This document shows positions 55,337 through 64,000 of a stretch of 64,000 nt of DNA, piece by piece. The notes beneath the pieces are model-generated. The model saw nothing but the letters and a program-made list of their open reading frames with translations. It had not been told where the DNA came from and did no database searches. How positions within the stretch are numbered: the first letter of the stretch is position 1; each line of letters begins with the position of its first letter. The position numbers and the translations under genes were made by a program. Source of the stretch: Enterobacter ludwigii (lineage in GTDB: Bacteria > Pseudomonadota > Gammaproteobacteria > Enterobacterales > Enterobacteriaceae). Location: positions 3,720,001 through 3,784,000 of the forward strand of contig CP083824.1 in the NCBI GenBank assembly GCA_023023105.1, read 5' to 3'.

Positions 55337-57583
55337 TTAGCGGCCGCCGCGGATCAGGCCGCCCATACCGCGTCGTTCCATAAACGCAGCAACCTGATGA
55401 CGGACTTCAGTAGCCAGTTGCGCTTCCAGGCTGCGTACAGCCAGCTCTCGGGCATCGTCGATTTCAATATGCCGCAACAGGTACTTCACACGTGCAACGG
55501 CGCGACCGTTCATAGACAGATGGCGGTATCCCAGACCAATCAGGATCGCGACGCACATTGAATCCCCGGCCATTTCACCACACAGGCGTAAATCAATCCC
55601 GTACTGTTCCGCATCACGAGCGATCATCGCTAACGCGCGGATTATCGCCGGGTGCAGGCTGTCGTAGATACTGGCGACACGGGTGTTGTTACGGTCGACG
55701 GCCAGGATATATTGCGTCAGGTCGTTCGTGCCGACAGAGATAAAATCAACCCGGTTGGCCAGTTGCGGCAACATGAAGACCATAGACGGCACTTCGAGCA
55801 TCACCCCAATCCGCGGTTTCGGGATCGCGTAGCCAATCATCTCTTCGACTTCACGGCCAGCGCGTTCGATCAAGCGCCGTGATTCGTCGATCTCATCAAT
55901 GCTGGTGACCATCGGCAATAAAATGCTGAGATTGCCCGTCGCGGCATTCGCGCGCAGCATGGCGCGCACCTGGATCAGAAAGATCTCCGGCTGGTCGAGC
56001 GTAATACGGATCCCGCGCCAGCCCAGACACGGGTTCTCTTCGCTGATCGGCATATAGGGCAACTGTTTATCAGCGCCGACATCCAGAGTACGCAGGGTGA
56101 CAGGTTTGTCGTTAAACATCTGCAGCATTCCCTGATACTGCGCAACCTGCTCTTCTTCTGAGGGGAACCCACTTTGCAGCATGAACGGGATTTCGGTGCG
56201 GTATAAGCCGATACCATCAATGCGACTGCCAAGCTTTTCTTCGTGCTCAGGGCTTAAGCCGGCGTTGAGCATAACTTTGATCCGCTCACCGCTCTTTAGC
56301 TGTGCGGGCAGGTTAACGTCATCTTCTGCCAGCTTGCTTAATTCGTTCTCTTCACTGATAAGACGCTGGTATTCCTGGAGCAGAACCGGCTCAGGATCAA
56401 CCAACAGCTCACCGCGATAGCCATCGACAACCAGCGTGCGTCGATGCAGCACTGACGGCTGGATATCTGCGCCCATCACGGTAGGAATACCCAGTGCACG
56501 CACCATAATGGCAGCGTGTGAGTTGGCGGCACCATCGCGCACTACCACACCGGCCAGCCTGTCCTGAGGCAGCTCAGCCAGCGTCGTCGCGGAGAGTTCA
56601 TCGGCGACCAGCACAAACCGTTTTGGCCAGGCATTTGGCCCCTGAATGGTGTCATCCAGATGGAACAGCAGTCGTTGTCCCAGGGTTCGGAGATCTCCCG
56701 CCCGCTCTTTCAGGTAACCATCAGTCAGTGCCGCAAATTGCTCGGCAAATTTTTCGATAACCTTTTTAACGGCCCACTCCGCGACTGAGCCTTTATCCAC
56801 TTCCGCAAAAAGCTCGCGACGCAAACGCGCATCGGAAAGCAGGTGTGAATAGAGATCAAAAATGGCCGCCGTCTCTTTTTGCGCACCTGCGGCAAAGCGT
56901 TTGCTGTAACGACGAAATTCATTCGCCGCCTCTTCCAGCGCAGCAGTAAGACGCTCACGCTCAAGCGCTTCATCAAGCGTTGAGGCTTCGTAAACCTGCT
57001 CCATTAACGGTAGCGTGGCGTCCATCCAGCCTTCTGCAATCGCCACACCTGGCGACGCAGGAAGGGCGCGAATGCGAGTATGGCGATACTGACCGAAAAG
57101 TGCGGCAAGCTGAGACTGGGAGAGGATCGCAGCCATCTGCGTGGCCAGCGTGACGAGGAAAGACTCTTCGCTTTCATCGTACTGACGCAGCTCGCGCTGC
57201 TGAACAACCAGCACGCCAAGCAGCTGGCGACGCTGGATAATCGGCACGCCAAGAAACGCGCGGAAGCGCTCTTCTTTTACGGAAGGGATGTATTTAAAGC
57301 TGGGATGTTTTTGCGCGTCGGCAAGGTTGATAGGTTCAGCCAGCCGCCCAACCAGACCCACGATACCTTCATCAAATGCGAGCGTTACGGTGCGTCCGCG
57401 TGGTTTTTTCAAACCACGGGTCGCCATCAGGTAATAGCAGCGCCGATCGTGGTCGGCCAGATACACCGAACAGACCTCGGTCTCCATCGCAAGACAGATG
57501 TCAGTGACCAGAATGTTCAGCGCCTCATTGAGACGCGGAGCACTGGCCACCTTCTCGACTATTTCTCGCAAGCGGGTGAGCAT
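55337..57583 (-). CDS. ptsP: Phosphoenolpyruvate-protein phosphotransferase PtsP (EI-Ntr)
   Basis: PtsP starts the nitrogen-related PTS, passing phosphate from PEP to NPr (PtsO) and EIIA-Ntr. The 748-residue protein has an N-terminal GAF domain (about 1-160) that senses glutamine and 2-oxoglutarate. It is followed by an Enzyme I region with phospho-His356 in GAANSHAAIMVRALGIP and the C-terminal PEP-binding barrel ending in RLCGEMAGD. It follows rppH by 12 bases, as in E. coli. Confidence 0.98.
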   Translation of the reverse strand: MLTRLREIVEKVASAPRLNEALNILVTDICLAMETEVCSVYLADHDRRCYYLMATRGLKKPRGRTVTLAFDEGIVGLVGRLAEPINLADAQKHPSFKYIPSVKEERFRAFLGVPIIQRRQLLGVLVVQQRELRQYDESEESFLVTLATQMAAILSQSQLAALFGQYRHTRIRALPASPGVAIAEGWMDATLPLMEQVYEASTLDEALERERLTAALEEAANEFRRYSKRFAAGAQKETAAIFDLYSHLLSDARLRRELFAEVDKGSVAEWAVKKVIEKFAEQFAALTDGYLKERAGDLRTLGQRLLFHLDDTIQGPNAWPKRFVLVADELSATTLAELPQDRLAGVVVRDGAANSHAAIMVRALGIPTVMGADIQPSVLHRRTLVVDGYRGELLVDPEPVLLQEYQRLISEENELSKLAEDDVNLPAQLKSGERIKVMLNAGLSPEHEEKLGSRIDGIGLYRTEIPFMLQSGFPSEEEQVAQYQGMLQMFNDKPVTLRTLDVGADKQLPYMPISEENPCLGWRGIRITLDQPEIFLIQVRAMLRANAATGNLSILLPMVTSIDEIDESRRLIERAGREVEEMIGYAIPKPRIGVMLEVPSMVFMLPQLANRVDFISVGTNDLTQYILAVDRNNTRVASIYDSLHPAIIRALAMIARDAEQYGIDLRLCGEMAGDSMCVAILIGLGYRHLSMNGRAVARVKYLLRHIEIDDARELAVRSLEAQLATEVRHQVAAFMERRGMGGLIRGGR

Positions 57584-57595
57584 GATTTGCGTAGC

Positions 57596-58126
57596 TTAAC
57601 CTCTTTTACGTCGCCAGGCAGGTGCGCTCTGCGGCTTAGGGGGGATCTCCTGAAGCTGCATTACCACACTTGCGAACTCTTTCATCACCCTACGGTAAAC
57701 ATCGCGTTTAAATGACACGACCTGACGAACAGGATACCAATAGCTTACCCAGCGCCAACCATCAAACTCCGGCGTACTGCTGGTTTGCATATTGATGTCT
57801 GAATCGTTGCCCACCAACTGCAACAGAAACCACTTCTGTTTCTGGCCGATACAAACCGGCTTTGTGTCCCAACGCACCAAACGTTTCGGTAACTTGTAAC
57901 GCAACCAGTTGCGGGTCGAAGCCAGGATGCGAACATCTTTTCGGCTTAAACCGACCTCTTCAAAAAGCTCCCGGTACATCGCTTGTTCTGGGGACTCTCC
58001 AGGATTGATCCCGCCTTGCGGGAACTGCCAGGAGTGCTGACCATATCGCCGGGCCCACATTACCTGGCCCTGACGATTACAAATTACTATTCCTACGTTC
58101 GGGCGGTAGCCATCGTCATCAATCAC
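57596..58126 (-). CDS. rppH: RNA pyrophosphohydrolase
   Basis: RppH removes pyrophosphate from mRNA 5' ends and so opens them to RNase E. The 176-residue Nudix protein has the complete Nudix box from Gly38 to Leu60 (GGINPGE ... RELFEEVGL). It lies directly before ptsP and is divergent from mutH across a 680-base gap holding DARS2. Confidence 0.97.
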   Translation of the reverse strand: MIDDDGYRPNVGIVICNRQGQVMWARRYGQHSWQFPQGGINPGESPEQAMYRELFEEVGLSRKDVRILASTRNWLRYKLPKRLVRWDTKPVCIGQKQKWFLLQLVGNDSDINMQTSSTPEFDGWRWVSYWYPVRQVVSFKRDVYRRVMKEFASVVMQLQEIPPKPQSAPAWRRKRG

Positions 58127-58289
58127 CGGACTACCCCAAACTAAACCTTATATATGAATGATTGTTTCACACTACAGGGAGGCGGTAAACCACTCTCTTA
58201 CAGGCCTGCAACCTAATAACATTTGAATAACTCACAAATAAGTGCTGAGTTATAAACAGATAAGAGTCTGCAAAGGGATTTTTATTCAC

Positions 58290-58770
58290 CTTTTCTGTGG
58301 ATATAGTTGTGAAAAAGTGTCTGATTACCGATGAACAACCTCAATCCCCGTCTGCGTCCCGCTTTCATCAATATTATATAATGGTATTATTTTCATGCAG
58401 TTAAGTGTGTCATCACAAACAAAACACAGAATAGCGTGACGATCATCACATCAGGGATCGTCGCGCTGATGAAAGATCGAACAGCGTCGGTTTTATCCAC
58501 AGATTGTGCCAATAAGTTAGGCACAAATTGTCTGAAAATTCGATTTTCATCGCACGTCAAGGCTGTAAATTGAAACAGTAGTCAGGGTTATGCCCAGTTA
58601 TCCCATTTTTCTGTGGATAACATGGTGTAAGATCCTGTTCATTGTCAGTGACCAGATTTGAACAACCGGTTTTTCTTCTCAGATGAAACGATTTCAAACT
58701 AATAAAAAAACCTATAAATCATACACATGGAATATTCGTACAGAAAAAGTTAAACTCTATCCACAGGGGA
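58290..58770. promoter_or_regulatory. DARS2, DnaA-reactivating sequence (probable)
   Basis: The rppH-mutH gap is where DARS2, which helps exchange DnaA-ADP for DnaA-ATP, lies in E. coli. Four DnaA boxes are visible. Two are perfect: TTATCCACA at 58493-58501 and TGTGGATAA (reverse) at 58612-58620. Two have one mismatch: 58296-58304 (reverse) and 58757-58765. A perfect inverted repeat TTGTGCC/GGCACAA (58504-58510 and 58520-58526) sits next to the first perfect box. AATCAA-N4-TTA at 58792-58804 fits the IHF consensus. No gene is seen in the gap; the core box order was not compared with E. coli. Confidence 0.8.
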
Positions 58771-58809
58771 CAATTTCTTCGTTTATTTTTTAATCAAAAG
58801 GTTATCTTC

Positions 58810-59502
58810 ATGCATCCGCTTACACCCTTGCTTTCACCTCCATCCAGCGAAGGCCAGTTGCTCCAGCAGGCTCAACGCCTGGCTGGCTTTTCGCTGGGCG
58901 AGCTGGCGGCAATGGCCGGGATTCCGATCCCGAAGGATCTGAAACGGGATAAAGGCTGGACGGGCATGCTGCTTGAACTGTGGCTGGGTGCCAATGCGGG
59001 GAGTAAACCAGAGCAAGATTTTGCGGCTCTTGGCGTAGAGTTAAAAACCATTCCCATAGACAGCCAGGGGAAGCCACTTGAGACCACCTTTGTCTGCGTT
59101 GCGCCATTAACCGGCAATACCGGTGTGACATGGGAGACCAGCCACGTTCGCCATAAGCTGAAACGCGTGCTTTGGGTACCGGTTGAAGGTGAACGCCACA
59201 TTCCACTGGCCGATCGTCGCGTTGGCGCACCGCTGCTCTGGAGCCCGAATGAAGAGGAGGAGCATCAATTGCGTCTGGACTGGGAGGAACTGATGGATAT
59301 GATCGTTCTTGGCCAGGTAGAGCGCATCACAGCCCGACACGGGGAAGTGTTACAGCTGCGCCCGAAGGCAGCCAACAGTAAAGCGCTTACCGAAGCGATC
59401 GGTGCGCAGGGCGAGCCAATACTGACGTTGCCGCGCGGCTTTTATCTCAAAAAGAATTTCACCGGCGCAGTGCTTGCACGCCATTTTTTACTAAAAACAT
59501 AG
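58810..59502 (+). CDS. mutH: DNA mismatch repair endonuclease MutH
   Basis: MutH nicks the unmethylated strand at hemimethylated GATC sites after activation by MutS and MutL. The 230-residue protein keeps the catalytic triad Asp70, Glu77 and Lys79 ([12 protein letters not shown]). The start ATG lies five bases beyond a possible IHF site. It stands alone before ygdR. Confidence 0.97.
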   Translation: MHPLTPLLSPPSSEGQLLQQAQRLAGFSLGELAAMAGIPIPKDLKRDKGWTGMLLELWLGANAGSKPEQDFAALGVELKTIPIDSQGKPLETTFVCVAPLTGNTGVTWETSHVRHKLKRVLWVPVEGERHIPLADRRVGAPLLWSPNEEEEHQLRLDWEELMDMIVLGQVERITARHGEVLQLRPKAANSKALTEAIGAQGEPILTLPRGFYLKKNFTGAVLARHFLLKT

Positions 59503-59630
59503 TTTTTTACTCATTTTGAGAGATCCCAAACATAATCATCTGGTTTTTAAGATTTTACCGCTTCCTCCTGCCGGCATATCGGGTTAATACTACACTATGA
59601 TTTGATACCAGCCAGGTGAGGACGATAACG

Positions 59631-59849
59631 ATGAAAAAATGGGCAGTGTTAATTTCAGCAGTCGGCTTAGCGTTTGCAGTATCGGGCTGTAGCAGCGATT
59701 ACGTCATGGCGACAAAAGATGGTCGGATGATCCTGACCGACGGAAAACCTGAAGTGGATGATGATACCGGTCTGGTCAGCTATCGCGATCAGCAAGGCAA
59801 TAAAATGCAGATCAACCGCGACGAAGTCTCACAAATTATCGAGCGATAA
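59631..59849 (+). CDS. ygdR: DUF903 lipoprotein YgdR
   Basis: A 72-residue predicted lipoprotein with lipobox VSGC (Cys19) and a DUF903 domain ([38 protein letters not shown]). Its function is unknown. The start at 59631 gives [12 protein letters not shown]; an ATG 15 bases upstream is also in frame but the shorter form matches the paralogue ygdI in this window. Confidence 0.92.
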   Translation: MKKWAVLISAVGLAFAVSGCSSDYVMATKDGRMILTDGKPEVDDDTGLVSYRDQQGNKMQINRDEVSQIIER

Positions 59850-59861
59850 ACAGAGAGAGGT

Positions 59862-59889
59862 CAGTCGCTTGCTGGCCTTTTTGATTTTT
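59862..59889 (+). terminator. Weak terminator after ygdR
   Basis: GGTCAG and CTGGCC pair around a short loop, followed by five T, shortly after the ygdR stop. Confidence 0.5.
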
Positions 59890-59981
59890 TTCTTCCCCTT
59901 TTGCTTCCCCTCTGCCATGTTTATATTCCTTTGTCGGGAAGTTCCTGACGCGGTCTACATGTCTATTGAAGGAAGCCGGCT

Positions 59982-61022
59982 ATGCATTATCACCGTATCC
60001 CCCACAGCTCTCTGGAGATAAGCCAATTGGGGTTGGGCACGATGACATTTGGTGAACAAAACAGCGAAGCCGATGCCCATGCGCAACTCGATTATGCCGT
60101 CAGCCAGGGGATTAACCTGATTGATGTCGCAGAGATGTACCCTGTCCCCCCGCGTCCGGAAACACAGGGGCTTACCGAAACCTACGTCGGTAACTGGCTG
60201 ACAAAACGTGGCAACCGTGAAAAGCTGGTCATTGCGTCGAAAGTCAGCGGCCCCGCACGTAATAACGATGCTGGGATCCGTCCAAATCAGATCCTCGATC
60301 GCAAGAATATCCGTGCCGCGCTCGATGCCAGCCTGAAGCGCCTGCAAACAGATTATCTCGACCTGTACCAGGTTCACTGGCCTCAGCGTCCAACAAACTG
60401 CTTTGGTAAACTCGGCTACAGCTGGAATGAGAGCGCCCCTGCCGTTACGCTACTGGAAACGCTGGAAGCGCTGACCGAGTGCCAGCGAGCGGGTAAAATC
60501 CGCTACATCGGCGTATCTAACGAAACGGCCTTTGGTGTGATGCGTTACCTGCACCTGGCGGATAAACACGATCTGCCGCGTATCGTCACCATCCAGAATC
60601 CGTACAGCCTGCTTAATCGCAGCTATGAAGTGGGACTGGCCGAAGTGACGCAGTATGAAGAAGTGGAACTGCTCGCCTATTCCTGTCTTGGATTTGGCAC
60701 GCTGACGGGGAAATACCTGAACGGCGCGAAACCGGCTGGCGCGCGTAATACCCTCTTTAGCCGCTTTACCCGCTACAGCGGCGAGCAGACGCAGAAAGCC
60801 GTTGCAGCCTATGTAGATATCGCGAAACGTCACGGTCTTGATCCGGCGCAGATGGCGCTGGCCTTCGTACGGCGTCAGCCGTTTGTTGCGAGCACCCTAC
60901 TGGGCGCGACCACTGTGGAACAGTTGAAAACCAACATTGAGAGTTTCCATCTGAACCTGAGTGAAGAGGTGTTAGCGGAGATTGAAGCGGTGAATCAGGT
61001 ATATACATACCCGGCACCATAG
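59982..61022 (+). CDS. tas: Aldo-keto reductase Tas
   Basis: Tas is an NADP(H)-dependent aldo-keto reductase named for suppression of tyrosine auxotrophy; its physiological substrate is uncertain. The 346-residue barrel protein starts MHYHRIPHSSLEISQLGLGTMTFG. It contains LIDVAEMYPVPP (catalytic Asp and Tyr), the lysine strand in VIASKVSGPAR and the His in LDLYQVHWPQRP. Monocistronic, ending before a REP element. Confidence 0.95.
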   Translation: MHYHRIPHSSLEISQLGLGTMTFGEQNSEADAHAQLDYAVSQGINLIDVAEMYPVPPRPETQGLTETYVGNWLTKRGNREKLVIASKVSGPARNNDAGIRPNQILDRKNIRAALDASLKRLQTDYLDLYQVHWPQRPTNCFGKLGYSWNESAPAVTLLETLEALTECQRAGKIRYIGVSNETAFGVMRYLHLADKHDLPRIVTIQNPYSLLNRSYEVGLAEVTQYEEVELLAYSCLGFGTLTGKYLNGAKPAGARNTLFSRFTRYSGEQTQKAVAAYVDIAKRHGLDPAQMALAFVRRQPFVASTLLGATTVEQLKTNIESFHLNLSEEVLAEIEAVNQVYTYPAP

Positions 61023-61032
61023 CTGGACGCTT

Positions 61033-61064
61033 TTGCCGGGTGGCGGCTTCGCCTGACCCGGCAA
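61033..61064. repeat. REP-like element between tas and lplT
   Basis: A palindrome TTTGCCGGGTGGCGGC ... GACCCGGCAAA lies between the convergent genes. Confidence 0.85.
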
Positions 61065-61069
61065 AGAAC

Positions 61070-62263
61070 TCAACGCCGACGCTGCCAGATCCACAAGCCA
61101 GCAATCGCCAGCGCAAACAGCCCACCAAACCCGACGCCAATCCCCACCACCGGCACGCCCACTTTTACCGCCAGCGAGTAAAGTCCCAGCATCAACAGCA
61201 TCGCCAGGTTTTCACCCAGGTTTTGTACCGCAATGGCGTTGCCTGCACCGACAGTTTGCTTGCCACGTTCCTGCAGTAGCGCATTCAGCGGCACCACGAA
61301 GAATCCACCCAGAATACCAATCAGGATCAGGAGGGCATAAGCTGGCAATAGCGCGTGTTGCAGCGAGAAAATAAGCACGACTACGCCAATAAGGATCCCT
61401 GCCGGCATACAGCGCGCCACCGTCTCAAGCGTCACCAGTTTCGCTGCCGCCCCCGCACCAACAACAATCCCGATTGCGACCATCGCATTAAGGTAGGTTG
61501 GAGTCGCATTGTCGGTGATACCCAGCGCCACCGGCACCCATAGCACCAGCAGGAAGCGCAGCGTGACACCCGCTCCCCAGAACATACTGGTTCCCATCAG
61601 GGAGAAGCGCGTTTCACCGTTACGCCACAGCACGCGACAGGCGTTGAAGAAACTGCCGGTCATCGGCTTAAAGCGCCAGGATTGTCCCGGGCGTGCAACT
61701 GGCAGCTTCGGGATAAACAGGTTAGCCACAACCGCCCCGCCATACACCACCGCACAGACCCCCAGAGCGGCCAGCACATGCCAGTCGGCAAGCACCCCAC
61801 CCGCAACGGAGCCAAGCAGGATGGCCGCAATGGTGGAAGACTCCATCAGACCATTGGCTTTCACCAGCTTATCACCCGTTGTCAGCTCCCCGAGGATGCC
61901 ATATTTCGCCGGGGAGTAAGCGGCAGCGCCAATGCCCACCAGCGTATAGCCAATGAACGGATTAAAACCAAAACAAATGCTTGCGGCACCCAGCAATTTC
62001 AGGCCGTTAGCAAACATCATCACCCGGCCTTTCGGGAAACTGTCCGCCACCTGCCCCACAAAAGGGGCAAAGATAATGTAAGCGCCCACAAACACCATCT
62101 GCAGGATCGGCTGGCTCCAGTCTGGATAAAACTCGGCTTTCAGCAGCGCCAGAGTGGCAAACAGCAGCGCGTTATCACCGAACGCAGAGAGAAACTGCGC
62201 GGCGATGACCGCCATCATGCCTTTTGATCTGAGCGATGTGTTAGTGTGTACTGACTCACGCAT
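61070..62263 (-). CDS. lplT: Lysophospholipid transporter LplT
   Basis: LplT flips lysophosphatidylethanolamine and related lysolipids across the inner membrane to Aas. The 397-residue MFS protein has about twelve hydrophobic segments and the conserved start [32 protein letters not shown]. The start at 62263 (MRESVHT) matches E. coli; a frame from 62284 would add seven residues and extend back into aas. It overlaps the end of aas by eight bases, so the pair is co-transcribed. Confidence 0.96.
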   Translation of the reverse strand: MRESVHTNTSLRSKGMMAVIAAQFLSAFGDNALLFATLALLKAEFYPDWSQPILQMVFVGAYIIFAPFVGQVADSFPKGRVMMFANGLKLLGAASICFGFNPFIGYTLVGIGAAAYSPAKYGILGELTTGDKLVKANGLMESSTIAAILLGSVAGGVLADWHVLAALGVCAVVYGGAVVANLFIPKLPVARPGQSWRFKPMTGSFFNACRVLWRNGETRFSLMGTSMFWGAGVTLRFLLVLWVPVALGITDNATPTYLNAMVAIGIVVGAGAAAKLVTLETVARCMPAGILIGVVVLIFSLQHALLPAYALLILIGILGGFFVVPLNALLQERGKQTVGAGNAIAVQNLGENLAMLLMLGLYSLAVKVGVPVVGIGVGFGGLFALAIAGLWIWQRRR

Positions 62264-64000
62264 TTTGCTGTTCCGCCTCTTCAACCATGCGTTTCAGGGT
62301 CACGAAATCGGGCTTCCCGCTCCCCAGCACCGGGAGCTGCTTCAGGTAGCGAATATCGCGCGGCACCGCCAGTTCAGGGATACCATGTTCACGCGCATAG
62401 CTAAGTAGCCTGTCGCGCTTAAGCTCACTGTCAGTGGTAAACAGCACCAGCGCCTCACCTTTGCTGGCATCACTCTTCACCACGGTCGCATGAATCTTAT
62501 CGGCGGAGACGGCCGTCGCCAGTTGCTCAACCATTTCCAGAGAGACCATTTCACCGGCGATTTTGGCGAAGCGCTTTGCACGCCCCTGGATCTGCACAAA
62601 ACCTTGTTCATCAAAACGGACAATATCGCCGGTGTCGTACCATCCCGTTTCAACCTCACCCTTAACGTTTTCCGCCGTCGGCGCTTCCAGCACACCCGGG
62701 TTTTCCACGCGCAGATAACCGTTCATCACGTTTGGCCCTTTCAATTGCAAACGGCCACCATCCTCAATGCCCGGCACGGCCAACAAGCGCGCATCCATCC
62801 CCGGCAGAATTCGGCCAACCGTACCCGGTTTTGCCGCCATCGGCACGTTAATCGAAACCACCGGTGCGCACTCGGTCACACCATAGCCTTCAAGAATGCG
62901 CAAACCAAACTTGTCCTGCCAGATTTGACGCGTGCTCTCCTGCAGCTTTTCTGCGCCAGCTACCACATACCGCACGCGATAAAAATCATACGGGTTGGCA
63001 AAACGCGCATAGTTACCCAGGAAAGTAGATGTCCCGAACAGGACGGTGCAGTTACGGTCATACACCAGCTCCGGCACAATGCGGTAATGCAGCGGGCTTG
63101 GATAGAGGAACACTTCAGCACCGGTCAGCAGCGGCGTAAACAGCCCCACCGTCAGCCCAAAGGAGTGGAACAGCGGTAGCGCCGACATAAAACGGTCATT
63201 CGCAGTAAAGTCAGCAATGCTTTTGATCTGCTCGACGTTCGCCAGAATACTCTTGTGACTGTGGACAACACCTTTGGGGTTACCTTCCGAACCAGAGGTA
63301 AATAGGATAATCGCATCATCTTCCGGCTGCTGTTTGACCTGCGCCAGACGCGGCATCAGCAGGTGCGCAAAAATCCACAGCTTATCGCCAGTGGTCACGT
63401 CTGCTTTCAGATCTTCCAGGAAGACCCAGCGCACCTGGGTGAGCTGTTCGGGAAGATGCCAGAGCTTGCCTTTATCCAGGAACTGTCGAGAGGTAAAAAC
63501 AGTTTTAATCTGAGCGGCGGTGATGGCGCTGGTCAGCCCCTTCACACCCGCCGTGTAGTTCATCATCGCCGGTATACGACCACGCGAAACGGCACCAAAA
63601 ATCACTGCAGCGCTGATGCCCGCGTTAGGCAGCATCAGACCAATTTTTTCACCCTTCTTACTGTATTTTTCCAGAATGCGGCCCACAAACAGGGTCTTAG
63701 TCAGCAGTTTGCGATAGGTATCCGGGGTAAAGTTGATGTCTTCGATACAGTTTTTCTTCGCCCCATAGCGGTATTGTGCGGAAAGGAGGGACTCGTAGAG
63801 CGTTTCGCGCGGACGAACGGCCATACGCGCTTCCATCATAATCTGGTGCAGCATTTCACCCGCGATTTTACGACGATCGCGGGCACGCGGTGCGTCAGGC
63901 ATCGGTAACGAGGTCGGCGGCAGAATATGCAGCGTTATTTTGGGGAACAGGCGCTGCTTTACCAGTCCCTTAAGACGGCTGAAGCGGGTTAACTCCGCCC
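62256..64000 (-). CDS. aas: Bifunctional acyltransferase/acyl-ACP synthetase Aas, 5' truncated by the window
   Basis: Aas re-acylates lysophosphatidylethanolamine using acyl-ACP that it makes itself. The window holds about 580 C-terminal codons of a protein of about 719; the start codon lies beyond the right edge. The missing part is most of the PlsC-type acyltransferase. Visible are the end of that domain ([11 protein letters not shown]) and the complete AMP-forming synthetase, with [14 protein letters not shown], the [12 protein letters not shown] box and GWYDTGDIV. The reading frame is open to the edge with no stop; a methionine at 63902 is internal, not the start. It is coupled to lplT. 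Confidence 0.97.
   Translation of the reverse strand, partial: AELTRFSRLKGLVKQRLFPKITLHILPPTSLPMPDAPRARDRRKIAGEMLHQIMMEARMAVRPRETLYESLLSAQYRYGAKKNCIEDINFTPDTYRKLLTKTLFVGRILEKYSKKGEKIGLMLPNAGISAAVIFGAVSRGRIPAMMNYTAGVKGLTSAITAAQIKTVFTSRQFLDKGKLWHLPEQLTQVRWVFLEDLKADVTTGDKLWIFAHLLMPRLAQVKQQPEDDAIILFTSGSEGNPKGVVHSHKSILANVEQIKSIADFTANDRFMSALPLFHSFGLTVGLFTPLLTGAEVFLYPSPLHYRIVPELVYDRNCTVLFGTSTFLGNYARFANPYDFYRVRYVVAGAEKLQESTRQIWQDKFGLRILEGYGVTECAPVVSINVPMAAKPGTVGRILPGMDARLLAVPGIEDGGRLQLKGPNVMNGYLRVENPGVLEAPTAENVKGEVETGWYDTGDIVRFDEQGFVQIQGRAKRFAKIAGEMVSLEMVEQLATAVSADKIHATVVKSDASKGEALVLFTTDSELKRDRLLSYAREHGIPELAVPRDIRYLKQLPVLGSGKPDFVTLKRMVEEAEQQNA

Overview
The window is a chromosomal segment from a member of the Enterobacteriaceae, most like Enterobacter and its close relatives. 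Nearly every protein is full length and very close to its E. coli K-12 counterpart. The gene order from eno to aas follows the E. coli eno-pyrG-mazG-relA-rlmD-barA ... lplT-aas segment. Differences from E. coli are typical of Enterobacter: no mazEF between mazG and relA, garK joined to gudPXD, and a PTS/RpiR/(probable nanE) locus plus a lone short-chain dehydrogenase next to eno. I see no insertion sequences, prophage genes, CRISPR arrays or rRNA genes. The organism assignment rests on recalled protein families and synteny, not on a search.

Layout. 1-2.6 kb: a PTS EIICB permease translationally coupled to a gene cut by the window edge (probably nanE), divergent from an RpiR-family regulator. 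2.9-4.0 kb: an orphan extended SDR resembling the fatty-acyl-CoA reductase N-terminal domain. 4.1-11.8 kb, minus strand: eno, pyrG, mazG, relA and rlmD. 11.8-14.6 kb: barA. 14.6-19.9 kb: glucarate operon gudP-gudX-gudD-garK. 20.2-21.8 kb: yqcC-truC-yqcA, followed by the csrB sRNA with a UvrY-type site upstream, then syd. 23.0-29.4 kb, plus strand: queF, ppnN, sdaC-sdaB and xni. 29.5-36.3 kb: rlmM, ygdD, gcvA, the gcvB sRNA, ygdI, csdA-csdE, tcdA and mltA. 36.5-36.9 kb: three tandem initiator tRNA genes in near-identical 121-bp units. 36.9-53.3 kb: amiC, argA with paired ARG boxes, then the pseudopilin-recombination cluster ppdA-ppdB-ygdB-ppdC-recC-ptrA-recB-recD. 53.5-58.1 kb: thyA-lgt and ptsP-rppH. 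The rppH-mutH gap carries a DnaA-box cluster at the place of DARS2. 58.8-64 kb: mutH, ygdR, tas, lplT and the 5'-truncated aas.

Functional links. BarA, the UvrY-type site and csrB put two parts of the BarA-UvrY-Csr cascade within 10 kb. GcvA and GcvB form a divergent glycine-responsive pair. RecC, RecB and RecD make the complete RecBCD enzyme. CsdA, CsdE and TcdA form the sulfur-acceptor/t6A-cyclisation module. LplT and Aas recycle lysophospholipids. RelA, Eno, PyrG and MazG cover nucleotide and stringent metabolism.

No wholly new system is evident. The least explained parts are the orphan SDR with a hairpin over its ribosome-binding site, the PTS/RpiR/NanE locus with its repeated operator-like sequences, a nested inverted repeat upstream of ppdA, and a T-stem variant in the first initiator tRNA.
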